64,000 bases of DNA from Pomphorhynchus laevis (lineage: Eukaryota; Acanthocephala; Palaeacanthocephala; Echinorhynchida; Pomphorhynchidae): the NCBI GenBank assembly GCA_012934845.2, contig WNNJ02001213.1, positions 124,001 to 188,000 on the forward strand, written 5' to 3'. Shown in pieces: positions 1 to 13,176 of this stretch. The notes beneath the pieces were generated by a model. The model did no database searches, was not told the DNA's origin, and saw nothing but the letters and a program-made list of their open reading frames with translations. How positions within the stretch are numbered: the stretch's first letter is position 1; each line of letters starts with the position of its first letter. A program made the position numbers and the translations under genes.

Positions 1-502
1 TTATTATTGGATACTTATTATCAACCTGTTAAAATTGTCTATAATAAATTAGTTTCTCTTGTGTATTTTAAATAGTCGGCAAAATGGATAGTTCGATAAA
101 TCAAAATGTACCTTAATTAACAGTCATGCAAATATACAATGATATTTAACTAGGATACATGTTAATTGCAATATTATGTGCTTTTCGATCAAAGCAGTGG
201 ATAGTAAATTCTATAGTCAGAGGATTTATAAATAGTCAAATGAATTTGAAGGTTTTTAATCTTCAAAACCTTCAAATGCATTTGAAGGTTTTGTACTACA
301 CACATAATAATATTATGTAATATAAGTAGTTTATAGCTTAACCACTTGAACACTTTTATGGCCCACCTTTAATTGCCAATATGTACGCAAAATCAGGTTT
401 AGTTACTAAACCGATTATCGTATTAAAAATATAGTATGTGCAGTATAACAGTTTTAGAAAGAAGGGAACAATTGATTTGTACTAATATATAGGAGAACAT
501 AC

Positions 503-754
503 CATTTGAATAAGTTGATCGTCGGTTTTCCAATTATTAAAATCATCGCTTTTGCAATCAGCAATTACATTTTCTGAACAGGAACGGTTTCTTTGTTGTT
601 GATTTTGCTGATGCAGTTTTGGTAACAATTCCTGTTCAAAATATGAACTCTTTGGCTGAGAATAAGATATATTTGTGTATGAAGAAGCTCTTTTAGCTTG
701 AAGATTTATTTCATTTCCTTTTTGAATATCTAATGCATCGCGATCCCCGCCACG
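503..754 (-). CDS. trio: Trio exon of the post-PH1 linker (long form)
   Basis: It encodes 84 codons open only in phase 0, RGGDRDALDIQKGNEINLQA... to ...TDDQLIQM, with acceptor TTATTTAG and donor ATG/GTATGT. The opening resembles the human Trio linker GRRDGEDLDSQ after PH1, and the rest is Gln/Ser-rich and poorly conserved, as such linkers are. It would be followed by SH3 and the second DH-PH left of the window. It is weaker evidence than the domain exons, and other linker exons may exist between 755 and 17704. Confidence 0.62.
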
Positions 755-1704
755 CTAAATAACATTTAAAATAAAATCATAAAATTTAAGTAACTTCATA
801 AGATGATTACAATTTTAAGAAACAACGTTATCATCACCCTAATGAATGATGTATGTGATTAATCGATGAGATAAATATCAAATTCAAACGTTAATGCTAT
901 AAAAAATTCCAATACAAAATAAAATAGTTTTGGCTGTCATGCTAAAACTTTCAGCAAAATACATGAGAATTCATTGATATTATAGCGTCGAAATATCACA
1001 ATGTGAATCTAAAATTTTGCATAATTGAACGTGATTAACTACAATTAAATTATTTAATGCTCATAAAGAAGAAATTCAAAGATTTGACGAATATCATGCG
1101 CGTTTCCTCCGAGTTTTGATTTTCCTGTTAATGTTTGGATAATAGTATATTCAGATATATTCTAATAATATATATAATTTTATAAAAAATATATAAAAAT
1201 ATATTTATATTCGCAAATGTATTTGGATATAAAACAAATTTATAACTTTGTAGATTATAGGTTATAACTATAGAGAAATGATATAATTTATTAGTTTATA
1301 AATTAGTTATGTTTGAAACTTAGAAAAATAAAGTAAGTTTTTCATAATAAAATCAAAAAGACATTTTTCAAACAGTTTATAATATTAATTGTGTGATAGT
1401 TTTTTAAAAATTTAAAAATTAACAAAAGCATGTCCTGTAAACTTATATAAAATTTTACAAAATAACGAAATATATTCAACAAATAATAATTGTTTTTTTT
1501 ATATAAACACAATTTACTACTCGCAGCGACAAATAATTTGTATAATTTAATCACTTTATAAAAATTGGTTCAAATTCGAATCAAAAGTAATATTTATCGC
1601 ATCATCAAGTATTACGAATTAGAACTGGGCAACGACAATCAGTTAGTAGAGTATGTGGCAATTATCATTACCTTCAAAGACAAAATAATTTGATTATAAA
1701 TTAT

Positions 1705-1955
1705 AATTATAATTTGATTGTATAAAGAATTATTAAAGTCAGATCAAAGAAAAGAGGAAATTCTTTATATTTCGCTAACTTCTGTTAGCATCTTCAGATT
1801 TTACTCTTCTGTAATTTACTTCTTCTAAATAACATCTTTTGTAATTTTCTGAAGATGGCAACAGAGGTTAGCGAAATATCAAATAAAATGTTCCTTTCTT
1901 TGATACAGCTCCAATAATTGTTTGCCAATAATGCATCAGTATTAACTATTTAAAA
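1705..1955. mobile_element. Foldback (MITE-like) element
   Basis: Two inverted arms of roughly 90 bases: the left carries TATTTCGCTAACTTCTGTTA with GCATCTTCAG, the right TCTGAAGATGGCAACAGAGG with TTAGCGAAATATC. Outer parts resemble AATTATT(G)AA...GATCAAAGAAA on the left and TTTCTTTGATACAGCTCCAA on the right. No coding capacity. A partial right arm lies at 2060-2130, and related copies at 20.4 and 21.0-21.15 kb. Confidence 0.7.
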
Positions 1956-2654
1956 TCGTTAGACAGTGCTATGGAGCCAATGTTCTGCAGTTATCGAGAA
2001 GCTTAAAGAAATTCGAAATCAATAGATCAAAGTCTAAAATGGTCATTATGAAGTAATTTTACTAACAGAGGTTTGCGAAATATCAAATAAAATTTTCCTA
2101 TTTTATGATCCAGCTACAATGATCAATTCTTCACTAAAATATTTTCTCTTATTTTTTTTCATTTTCTCTTATTTTCTTATAGCCAGCAACACCAGTTGAT
2201 GAATAGTTGTTAATGAACACCAGTTGTTCATTAACAAATTGTGTGTATATCGATTTCTGTTTCCAATATAACTACATATTTAACTTAAATATGTTTTGAA
2301 TTACAAATTTTTAACTTAAATATAATCTCTTAAATCCTAATGCTATAACATCGCAAATTAAAAATATAAGGAGATAGTAAAAAATTAAATAAAAGATATT
2401 AAAAAATAAATGAAAATAAGATAATTAAAGTTAAATAGAACAAATAAAAATGGTATTAAAACACAAGATGTTATGAACATGATTTTGAAATTAATTTAAT
2501 CTGATAAATCTCACATCAAGGTAAATAATGAATACTTTTATATTATAAAATATATTATAATATTTAATATATTATATATTGAATATTTTATATATTATAT
2601 ATAGATGATTCAATGTTTTGATTCATATTTTATATATTATATATAGATGAATCC

Positions 2655-2740
2655 AGAATTCAATAATTACACACAATTTTCAATTTTTCTTTAACAAATC
2701 TTAATAATTTCATTTAACTAAAAAAATTAATTTCGCAGTT
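2655..2740 (+). repeat. Direct repeat, copy 1
   Basis: It contains ATTACACACAATTTTCAATT and TTTCTTTAACAAATCTTAAT with ATTTCATTTAA; near-identical to 3757-3830. A/T microsatellite precedes it. Confidence 0.85.
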
Positions 2741-3049
2741 ATTTCTACGTGGTAAAAAAGATAATATTTATATAATTTATATTATACTATTCAATGCATT
2801 CAATACTATTGAATATTTTATATATTTTATAAATATCTACGTGGCATATAAAAAGTAGAGTTATCACAGCTCAAATTAACATTCAAAGCAAAAAAACAAT
2901 AAAAGTTAACTGAACAGGAAAACCATCAAGACCGAAAATTCTTTTGACGCTCGTATGTACTGAAGGTATTATAAAGGGTGCATATATACAGGTCTGCCGA
3001 CTTGAATAGTTAAAAGTCGACAAGTCTGACGACTTGAATAGTTGAAAAT

Positions 3050-3171
3050 CATTATAATATTAGTAATATAATATTACTATATTAGTTATATAATATTAGT
3101 AAAATTATAATATTACTAATATTTAGAAATAATATAATATTACTAATGCAATATTAGTAATATTATAATCG
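3050..3171. repeat. AATATTAGT-type A/T microsatellite
   Basis: Imperfect tandem ATAATATTAGTAAT units in both orientations, able to fold on themselves. Confidence 0.8.
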
Positions 3172-3284
3172 TCCTTCTTATAACAAGTATTTATAATTAT
3201 TTATTATCTAATTATTGAATTTTGATTTATTGATTTAGCGTTATTATTTTTATTTATTTTTATTTATATTGTATTTTATAATTA

Positions 3285-3325
3285 TATTAAGTACGTAGAC
3301 TCAGTAAGCTGATTTAATATTAAAA
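3285..3325. repeat. Terminus of a dispersed A/T-rich repeat family
   Basis: AAGTACGTAGACTCAGTAAG then CTGATTT. Relatives: 12920-12950, 14945-14965 and 15414-15445 in the same orientation; 42886-42925 and 43345-43385 inverted. T/A-rich sequence lies on the same side in each. Confidence 0.7.
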
Positions 3326-3756
3326 ATAGTAAACATTTAGATTTTCTTCTGTAGTTTTGTTAATAATAGTTTCAATCAATATATGATTGATCTCTATTTA
3401 AGCCAATATAATATTCGTGAGTAGTTGATATAAGAAATATAAGAAATATAAGAAATATAGAAATATTTCTTATAGATCGCAAACTAAATCGCATTTATAT
3501 CTTCTATCAAACAACAAGTTAATACGTGTATACAAAGCCAGCAGATCATAACTTTTGCAGATCAATACACTTTGGAAGTCTACAAGTTATACTTGTAATA
3601 AAATTATGGTCATGATGTTTATAATAAATAGAATTATCAAGTCAAAGGATGGAAAATCTCTTAAGTGACAAGTTTGATTATTTTCAATTTTCGGCAAATA
3701 TTGATCACTGCATCTTTAATCAATATTCTTCAATATACCACACGCGTAATTTAATA

Positions 3757-3830
3757 TCCACAATTCAATGATTACACACAATTTTCAATTTTTCTTTAAC
3801 AAATCTTAATAATTTCATTTAAATAAAAAA
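3757..3830 (+). repeat. Direct repeat, copy 2
   Basis: Partner of 2655-2740, 1.1 kb away in the same orientation. Confidence 0.85.
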
Positions 3831-6800
3831 TTTTCTTTCGGAATTATAAAATAGACAAAATACAAACCTTCTTTCGTCTTTTAAACACATACATCAGTAT
3901 AGTGCCGATGGATTTCATCATTGGGAATAACTGCTTAAATTACTTGACAGAAACGTTTTTAATATACGCATATTTAACGGACATGGATTGAGCTCAGCTT
4001 TCTATATTTTTGTCAATAATATTACCAACAGTTACGATGCAGAATCAACTTGACAAGTGAATACATTTGATTCTTTAATTAAATTATAAATCACATCAGG
4101 CACATAAAAAGAAATCGATCATATTTATGTCTAGGAAAATATTTCCTTCTGATTACATTATCAAAAACATTTGATATGGCCACATACCTAAGAAGTACAT
4201 TCTTAATATGTTAAAACGATAAACTTTAAAGAGCAAATATGCAAGACCGTTATTTGGAAATATATTTTAGCGTTTGGCAGATCTTTTATTAGATTATCAG
4301 TCAAATGTAACCAGCGTTAAGGTAACTGTATTTTTAAATATTTTTAATGGATTGTCATTGAGTGCAGAATAAACCCAAGAATGGTATGACTCCTATCTTT
4401 AATTTACATAAATAACAAAGTTAAATGGAAAGATGAAAATTTAAATCGAAAATAGAAATTATATTTCATTATAATAGAATGTGAATTAGGTAAGCTTGGA
4501 TTCTTCATATTTGAAATCAACATGGTTTCTGTATGTTTATGATAGAACGCAGATGTCAAAATGACTAATTCTTATATTCAAATTTGTAATTTTCAAACTT
4601 TTAATATTAATATCGAATATTTCATAGATTACGTTTCAAAGTTACTGAATCTACAAGAAGTTTGAAACTAATTATTAATTTTTGAACTAATATTTGAACC
4701 TAAAAGTTTATTGAATCGATTTGTAGCAAAATAATCTTAATGTGAATATGTTTTTATCAAATACCACTGCCTTTAGTATATCACATTTATTAATTCATGT
4801 ATTTTGGCATTTTAAAAAAGCATAGCTAATATCATTTTTACTGAGCTTAGAGTTTGACACTTACTGAATATCTCAATTCATCGACATTTATTAAAAATAA
4901 ATGTTTGCTTTTGTTAATTCATTATTGATATAACATGATATTAAATAATTAAACGAAAGATGCATTTTTAATTCCCTGCTATCTGAACATAATTTGTATT
5001 ATACATAAAGGATATAGCCTGTCAAGTAGATGGTGTTAAAACAGTATGAAACCGAAACTAATCTTTCAAAAGTACACTTTCAAATAAGGATGAGCAAAAG
5101 TAGCTGCTCACTAAATTTTTACAAGAGATTTGTTTACTTGTTCGGTAGCCTGTATGTTGTCGCTTGAATATGGTAGCATGAAATAAGTAATAATTTGAGC
5201 ATCAAATGAATGCTTAATTTTAAAGGTATATTAATTCGTACATTTATGTGTCTTTGACATTTGATTTTTGTTACTTACGTAATTATTTTAAACTACGGAT
5301 TTGATGCAATAAAATACTTTAATAGCTGATTCTTCTTAAGCTCAGAAAGTGAAAGGCTTACGAAACTATAAATATATCCGAACAGCTGTTAAGGAAGTAA
5401 GCACCTGCTTCTAGTACGAAACGTTTCCTCTAGATAAAGAAAACCTTCAAAATTACTGCTACTTTGGAGTATTTACCAGTCCGAGGAATTAAAGGATTTA
5501 AATTTACGGTGTTTTAAATTTATTGTTGTTAACACCGAAACGATTTTAAGGAGGAAGCAGGAAAACAATAATTTGGGCATTGAAACGAGCATTTCACTTA
5601 AAATGCCCTTAAAATTGATAATTTCCCTAATCTATCATTCTTAATTACTTCTGAGATTTACGCATTTTCAAAAAGCAAACGTCAGAGAATTACTTGAGAA
5701 AAACTGAACTAACATAAAAATGTCAATAATTGCACTACACAATAATATAATGGTAGAGCTTCACATTAACTTTTTATATAATCAATCAGCATAAGAATGA
5801 AAAAACGAATTTAGTGAATGCAGTGATGAAATGGCGATGGCGATTGTGAATATTCCGAATTTACTCTGCAGTGAAATGTCTCTAGAAGATTAATTAAAAC
5901 TGACAACTATTGATCTGCCTGGTAATGAAAATTTGTTAACTTCAAAAAGTAGCTTTTTATTATATTTTTTGGTTTTCAACTAAAATATTGGATCAAAATA
6001 AATTATGTATTAAATATAACATTCAACCGAATATAAATAGCTCATGTGTGACTCGATATATAAATTGGACAAAACATGTGTAAAGATAACGGGATATGGA
6101 TATGAGTTTGTTTTCGAAACAAAAGTATTTCAGTAAATTTGTATACCGAATTGCTCACATTAGACTCTATAATCAACAGCTACCAGACAAAATCTAATCA
6201 CTGCAAAAATTTAACTGTCATTATATAATTCATTAATTGTGGGCATTGTGTTACAATGTCTCACAGAGCCTTCACAAACTGAGTCTTACACTTCAAAGCA
6301 CTGATAATTACTAATTATCAACTCCCAAAAGACGATTTTTTTACAACTAAATGCAACAAAAGTTCATTAAAATCAAGAGTGGATGAGGAAATCGTTAACT
6401 GATTTTACATTCTGCTGACACCGATATCTGCTTTATCCAATTGTTAATAATTAGTAATCATTAATTTCCTAGTCAGAAATTCGCATCATTAGAGCAGAAA
6501 TTATTCTTATATGACTTGCGCAAGTGACTCGCAAAATATCAAAGTAACCCTTTGATAGTATCATACTATTGGTTGCATAATACAAGTATTGCTTTTGTTA
6601 GATGCCACTACTATTAAATAGTGAAATATCGCTGATATTGCGGCACAGGTAATGATTTATATACATAGTAATATAAAGACAGGTAGTAATTTATATGCAT
6701 AGTAATAGAGTACTCAATATCACGTGATGATACAACATCCTTGGTTTTAAAGAGCATATGTGAGGATGTTTTAGAATCTCTTTCTTGGCACTTTAAATCG

Positions 6801-7439
6801 TAGGTTGTCGTTTATAATGACATGTCCCCTGTGACATGCAAAAGCTTAGGAAACTGAACATCTCAAAAATATGGATTGTAAATATGCATTATTATAAGGA
6901 ATACGCTAGATAATCAAATTACATCAGAGAATACAAATCATTAGCATGCATTTGGTCTTGCTGATACTTGTTGGGTAGAAAAATAAGGCCTGAAACCTGA
7001 TAACATAACATTGATTTCTAATGACCAATTTATTCCTGATAGCATAACATTTATTCCTAATGACCCATTTATTCTTGATAACATAGCAAGCAGTTCCTCC
7101 TGATGACCTGTAATCTTTATTCGAATTGTATTTGGTATATGGTATATACATTCTATTAATCGGTTCATTAAAATTTTGGTTTATAAAAATTATTATTTAA
7201 GATAATTAGTTTTTATTTTAAAAATTATTCGTAGCCCAAAATATTTATGATACAAAATATGTAATTTTAGTGAAGTGGTTCGAATAATTTCCTAGTCTTT
7301 AATTGGGTTAATAATTGGGTAATTAAGAAAATCCTTGAACACATTATGGAATGTTAAACAGAACTTAAAGTCAATGTTAGGATTTAAATTTGGTGCACGC
7401 TGCTTTAACAGCAGTACGCTACATTTCAGTATTAATAGA

Positions 7440-8325
7440 CCACATCATCTACTAATCAAATACCTACGTTTCACATTTCGGTCATTTTAATGTTGGCTTA
7501 CGATCACTCGACTTGTCTGCTTTTGGCTTCCGGAAATTTCCGCCATAATTTTTTAATTTAAAAATAAAATAAATAGAAAAAAATCAATAAAATATATATA
7601 GATAAACAAAAATTTGAATAAACCGATTATATCTTCTTGCGATCAGTTCAATAAGATATATTACATGTTTAAAATTTTTCATCTAAATTTATATTATGAA
7701 CTGCATTTTGTATTACAGCTTTACTAACTCCATATTCCCCCTTCACCGATATATAATAATTCAATATAATCAGTTTTTATTTGTATTTAAGCCATCAATC
7801 ATTTAAATTTTTTCCATATTTGAACATTGGCCCAGCCGAATCAATGTTGTGAAATTTATTATGAACAACAATACATTCCCTACTTACCCATTTACCCGGC
7901 CCCCGATAAACAAATATTCGCAGTATTTAAAGGTTTTTCTCAGAATATACTACCACATATTTAAATTTTTTTACTCAAATTAATATTATAGACTACAATA
8001 TATATTACAGCTTTTACTAAACCTTCATTCCCCCTTTCCGATATATAATAATTTGATATATTCATAGTTTTATTTTTTAATACTCTTCCCGTCAATCATT
8101 TACGTTTCATCCATATTTGTACAATATTTATAGCCATTATAGATACAATTCATCTTGTTCTTTGAAGATTGTATCCAGATTATATTGTTCTGCTCCTTCA
8201 TGCTTTAGCGTCTTTTTTGAAATCAAAAAAATAAGGCGGAAATTTCCATTAACGCATCTACTAATACAATACCTTTCATGTTTCGGTCCTTTTAATGTTG
8301 GCTAACGATCACTCGACTCGTCTGC
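7440..8325. repeat. Diverged tandem duplication
   Basis: A block with TTACAGCTTT, CATTCCCCCTT and GATATATAATAATT(T/C)(G/A)ATAT occurs at about 7671-7834 and again at about 7955-8127. An outer block with TTTTAATGTTGGC and ACGATCACTCGACT(T/C)GTCTG occurs at about 7480-7530 and 8285-8325. Confidence 0.8.
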
Positions 8326-9179
8326 TTTTATTGGCAATTAGATTGAATGACTTAGACTTTCGTCTTACATTTTGCAAATTTAATTGAAATCATTTCTGAT
8401 TTCAAATTAAATCAGCGTTGGTAGTGAAAGGTGCTACCTTCAGTTTGAAAATCTACTCATTTTTCCTAATATTATCAAACTAGTCATCTATACTTTGCTT
8501 ACTAATTTTAAGTTGATGGACCCGTGAAGTCATTGTTACCATTGGAATTTTGATGACTATTTTATTCTGCACTTTGCTTCAATACCGTATTTTTAAACAA
8601 GCAGCACTACGCTACATTCCAGAATTTGTGAACATCATAAGCACTGATTCAATACATACGTTTTAAATCAGAAATGATTTTAATTAAATTTGAACAATGT
8701 AATACAAAAAGTATTTCATTCAATCTGAATATCAATATTTTTTATTTCAAATATGATATTTAAACTAGAACGACATATTTTTTAGGCACCAAGAGGATAT
8801 CGTGAATATTTTCTTAGGGCACATTCAGATGAGAATAAATCGTAAAATTGAAATAAACGCAGTTATTTGATATGTTGTAATCAAATTTAAAGAATTTGTG
8901 AAAATCTTCAAATTAATTGCTAATAATTTGGTTAATGTCAGTTTAGGCGTTTTGATTGAACATTTTTGTTACAATCGCATCATCATTTAATTTTATTAAA
9001 TCTAGTGAGTTACATAATTCAAAACAACATAATGTAAGTTTTCACTTTGTTCTTAAAAAAGAAAACGATTATATTATTGTACAGGGAATAATCTATTCAA
9101 TTATATATTTTACTTCTTAGTTATTTCATATCAAATCGAAAAGTGCCAGTTTTTCAAATATCAACAAATAATAGATAAC

Positions 9180-9420
9180 ATGTTCAGTACTTACCAGTAT
9201 CGAAGCATCTAAATGCTTAGCGGCAATTCCATCACTTCTAAACCCCACGGATAAGGATGTGGACAGAATAAACAAAGTATGTGGCTTGCTAGCTTTAGCA
9301 CTTGACTCAAAACATTTGAATTTGAAGGAAAAATGTACAAGCAAATCCGTGGAACTTCCATGAGAATACCAGATGGAACAACGTACGCCGGGTTGTATGT
9401 ATCGTCAGTGGAAAAATAAC
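9180..9420 (+). mobile_element. Penelope-like element fragment (reverse transcriptase)
   Basis: The plus strand shows a helix with the look of DRINKVCGLLALALDS followed, in another frame, by FEFEGKMYKQIRGTSM. The latter resembles the Penelope-like RT block F-x-F-x-G-x-x-Y-x-Q-x-x-G-x-x-M-G. It is a short broken fossil without recognisable ends. Confidence 0.6.
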
Positions 9421-10477
9421 TCTTTGAAACATTTACCCATGTGGAAGTTTCTACATTTACAATGTAGAAACGTTATGAAAAATGACATCATTTTATATTG
9501 GTCCCTCCTATAAACTAAGCCGCTAATCGACTTGTGTGATGGTATTTTTTGAAGGAGTGAGTTAAGATTTAACTTGGAATCAATAAATTTCGCTTCTAGA
9601 TGGTAATTGAAAATTTGAGTATGAAACAAATTCCAAGTGATAAAATCTTATATTCTAACAAGCAGTGAATATAATAAGACTGATTATACGAAATTAAGCC
9701 AACCGAATGAAAAAAAACTTATGTTCCCTTAATACTGACTTTTAAATCCCCTATCCCAACAATTCTTAAAGAGAGGCTATACTAGAAAGCAGATAAATAG
9801 GCAATTTTCAATATGCCAGACAAATACGTAGAGAAGCTTTCTTAAATCACAAGAAATATATTATTTAGAAAGATGTTTCTGATGAATTTAATGTAACTCT
9901 ATCTTACCATTTAGCATAACGTGATGTGCGATTAAGTTTGATGAAATTCGAAAAGAAATATGGAATATTACAGGAAAAGATTAAAATGCCAACGATTTTG
10001 TTATAAGAATTCATCTAATTTGAGAGCTATAATATATCACAAACGAATGATAATGCAAACATAAACTGGAAATTGTAACAAGCGATGTCTTAACTATATA
10101 GATATGAACGAGACTGCAGTTTTCATGAGCACAAATCCAAGTTAAAATAAGGCCCAAAGAAGCAATTTAATTGCAAGTCTGCATGACTCATCACTAGGGC
10201 AACTAAAAGTCAATAAAGTCATTTTTTCAGCAATCAGGATTACTGTGATTCGCACAAATTTCACATATCAAATTAATTATTATAGTTAAGAAGTTATTAG
10301 GTCAATTTTTTGATATTAGGTCAATTTTTCTTGTTAGGTCAATTTTTTATTATTTGTACTGTATAATCATTTGACCTAATTAATTAAGTTGACTCGTGAT
10401 CCAATTTCATTATTTGACCTTATTATTAATTACTAATTATGCCGGCAACGTTGACAAATCAGATTACAGAGATAATC

Positions 10478-10489
10478 TATAAATAGGGA
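10478..10489 (+). promoter_or_regulatory. TATA-box-like element of the hAT transposase
   Basis: CTATAAATAGGG stands about 58 bases upstream of the transposase ATG at 10547, in the right orientation. In such A+T-rich DNA chance TATA matches are common; the flanking GGG and the position make this one plausible. Confidence 0.4.
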
Positions 10490-10546
10490 TACAAATCAAA
10501 CGGTGATATCAACTGTGGTAATCAAAAATAATATAAAAAGATAAGC

Positions 10547-11922
10547 ATGCCAGGAAATCCTCAATCGAATATTCAAAAAATTAATCGAATAGTACTGGAA
10601 TTCCATTCAGAATTCATATGTATACCGGATAACGACCTTTATTGTCAATTGTACTGCACCAATGCTCGCTTCGACAAGAGATATTTTTTCGATAGTCACA
10701 GAAACACCTTGAAGCACCAACATCATTTGACGACGGCTATCTATGGATCAAAACAAACGTTTATAAAACTGGAGCTAACGGATTTGGCAAAGAAAATTGT
10801 ACACAGCTTTCTGTCTGCGAATATATCGTTACACAAATTAAGAAATCTACACTTGCGATCACTTTTTCAAAATTTAGGAGTTCAGCTACCATGCGAGGAT
10901 ACCTGCCGAAATTTAGTCGCTCTCGAAGCTAAAGAAAATTTTAATTTTATAAAGAGCTTGTTGCAGCAGGAGCAAGTTTTTATGATTGTGGATGAAACTA
11001 CAATCCGTATTAAGCATTTTGTAAATATATTTTAATGGGCAGCATAGAATCTCCGACTAAATCTTATCTAGTAAGATGTGCGGTGATAGAAAGCCATGTC
11101 AACTCACAGGCAATTATTCAAACGGTCGACGACCTGATTAGAAAAATGGATATGAGAAGAGATCAATTCAATCTTTTTCTTTCAGACGCGGCTAGTTACA
11201 TGGTATCTACCGGAAAGACTTTGAAGGATATCTATCCACAGCTTTTTCACATTACTTGATTTTGTCACATGCTACACAATTGTGCTCTACGTATTAGAGC
11301 ACATTTCCAAAATGTAGATAACTTTATTGGTTGCGTAAAAAATTTAACGGTCAAATCGATGGAACGCCGTTCACTGTTCGCGGACATAGGATCTCCACCG
11401 GATACAGTATTTACTTGATGGGGAAGTTGGCTTAATTCTGCTTTCTATTATGCCGAAAACCTACCAGAAATTAAAACCATTGTTAATGACTTAAAAGATG
11501 GCGATATAAATGTGAAAAGGGCAAAGGAATCTGTACAAGCAAACAGTTTGATAGCAGATCTGATGAATATATACTCGAGTTACCATGAATTACCAATTGT
11601 GATAACAGAATTCGAAAGTCCTGCGCTTACATTAGTCGATGCACACAACCGCATAAACGGTTTTCAATTCGGAGACGATCCTTGTAACATAAAACAATAT
11701 CTACAGGATCCCTTATCAAGACATAAGGTAGGAGATATTTTAAACTTCAAGAATTTCCAAGTATCGCCTGCCACGTCCGCCATGCTTTGTCAAACCTCGC
11801 CAACAACGGTACCAGTCGAACGATCATTTTCAATGTTAAAAACGATATTGGAGAAAGATCGCAACTTTCTACCTGAAAAGGTACATAACTACATGATTGT
11901 GTATTATAATAACTCTAACTAA
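10547..11922 (+). pseudogene. hAT-family DNA transposase, broken
   Basis: About 458 codons of a hAT transposase. The N-terminal part has a zinc-finger-like C-x3-C...H-x(n)-H segment (YCQLYC ... DSHRNTLKHQ, residues about 33-60). FMIVDETT near 10980 carries the first catalytic Asp, LFLSDAASYM near 11180 the second, and PTTVPVERSFSMLKTILEKD near 11800 is the C-terminal dimerisation (hATC) region with the Glu. It is broken: a single frameshift at about 11030-11040 and two in-frame TGA codons (about 11257 and 11415) lie inside otherwise well-preserved protein, suggesting fairly recent decay. A TATA-like CTATAAATAGGG lies about 60 bases before the ATG. Confidence 0.9.
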
Positions 11923-12550
11923 AATGTATCTCTTGTTTTACCGTTCTTATTTACTGTTGTAATCACTATTTTAAACAATATTTTATATCAAATAATTGTA
12001 ATATATGAATTTTTAAGAATATTTTGTTGGGTCAATTTTTTAGATCAATTATTTGACTTTGATAGGTCAATTTTTTAAGTTTTAAAGTAAAATTTTTAGT
12101 TCACTACACATCACTCATCATAAAACTAATCGTCAAGACTGTCCAACAAAAGTACACTGGACAAACAGGTACAACAATTTACAGGCAAATAATAGAATAC
12201 GATACATAATAGCCCAAAGAGCAACAGACAGAGTGGTGACGAAAACGAAGAGAAAAATTTTGGATCTGATAATTGATGTTAGATAAGTTACTAAATACCA
12301 AATGGATCACTCGTTTTTCAATTTAACAAATTTCAACAAAATCATTAAAGAAATGATCACAACACAATTCTTCCGGATTTTAGATTATTATATAATATCT
12401 ATTTTCAAATGTAAATTTGAAACTTTTTAAATAACAACAATAATAATTTACTTTCTCAAATGGGCATAAAGCTTACTGTCAAAATTGTATATTTACTATC
12501 TATACTTCTTTCGAATGCTTTTAATTTGCCCGTAAATAGGCATTCCTTTT

Positions 12551-12593
12551 GCCTCGAATTTATTTAAAACTCTTTGATAAATAAATTCGAGGC
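12551..12593. repeat. 15-bp hairpin
   Basis: GCCTCGAATTTATTT and AAATAAATTCGAGGC around a 13-base loop. It stands alone in non-coding DNA. Confidence 0.9.
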
Positions 12594-13104
12594 ATTTTTT
12601 TAACATTTTACACCATTCAGTTTCATTCATGTCATATAAAACAACCGACCAACACATTGATGTATTAAGTGACATTTATTTATTTCGTGTCAATTTATAA
12701 TTGTTAAAACGTTATTTTAAAAATTATCATTTAAAAAATATAAAAATTTATTTCGTAACATTTTAATTTTAAAATTCATATTTATGTCATTCCAATTAAA
12801 ATTTGGTTTAGATATCTACTGACATCGAATATAAACTCAAAGGGTATGGCATTTTGCCATTTTATCATAAAAATGCATAGTTTTATTAAAAATTCAATCT
12901 TTTTTAATTTATAATTATATTAAATACGTATACTCGGTTAGCTGATTTGAGTTTTTCATAATTTTTAAAAATATAATTATAATATTTTAATTATCATTTA
13001 TTTTTTATTATTTCGTGACATTTTTATCAAAAAATAATATTAATTATTAAAGAACTCTAGAAGAACAAAAGAACTTTAATTGAAATTTGTTAATTATCAA
13101 TTAC

Positions 13105-13160
13105 TAGAGAGCCGGTAATACCAGTCCTCTAGTAAATTTAATAGAGGACCGGTAATATTT
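13105..13160 (+). repeat. Second stem-I-like hairpin upstream of the hammerhead core
   Basis: TACCAGTCCTCTA and TAGAGGACCGGTA can fold back around a short A/T loop, and the sequence is similar to the stem I hairpin at 13177-13216 about 65 bases on. It looks like a tandem copy of the module without its core. Confidence 0.5.
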
Positions 13161-13176
13161 ACTAAAGAACCAGTAA

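Larger units (their letters stand above)
755..9179. other. Non-coding DNA left of the hAT element
   Basis: No gene was recognised. It holds the foldback element at 1.7 kb, direct repeats at 2.66/3.76 kb, microsatellite at 3.05 kb, a 34-base tandem pair with ATGATTTATATACATAGTAA at about 6648-6710, and the duplication at 7.4-8.3 kb. Between 3.85 and 6.6 kb I see nothing. It may be Trio intron. Confidence 0.6.
10300..12085 (+). mobile_element. hAT-like DNA transposon with subterminal repeats
   Basis: The broken transposase is flanked by copies of GGTCAATTTTTT: three in direct orientation at about 10308-10351, inverted TTTGACCT at about 10371 and 10415, and two direct copies at about 12030 and 12061. 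Subterminal repeats of this kind are transposase-binding sites in hAT elements. I could not fix the terminal inverted repeats or an 8-bp target duplication, so the ends are approximate. Confidence 0.65.

Noticed and set aside
1560-1590. GGTTCAAATTCGAATC as a tRNA T-arm
   Set aside because: No acceptor stem or anticodon arm around it; just a short palindrome.
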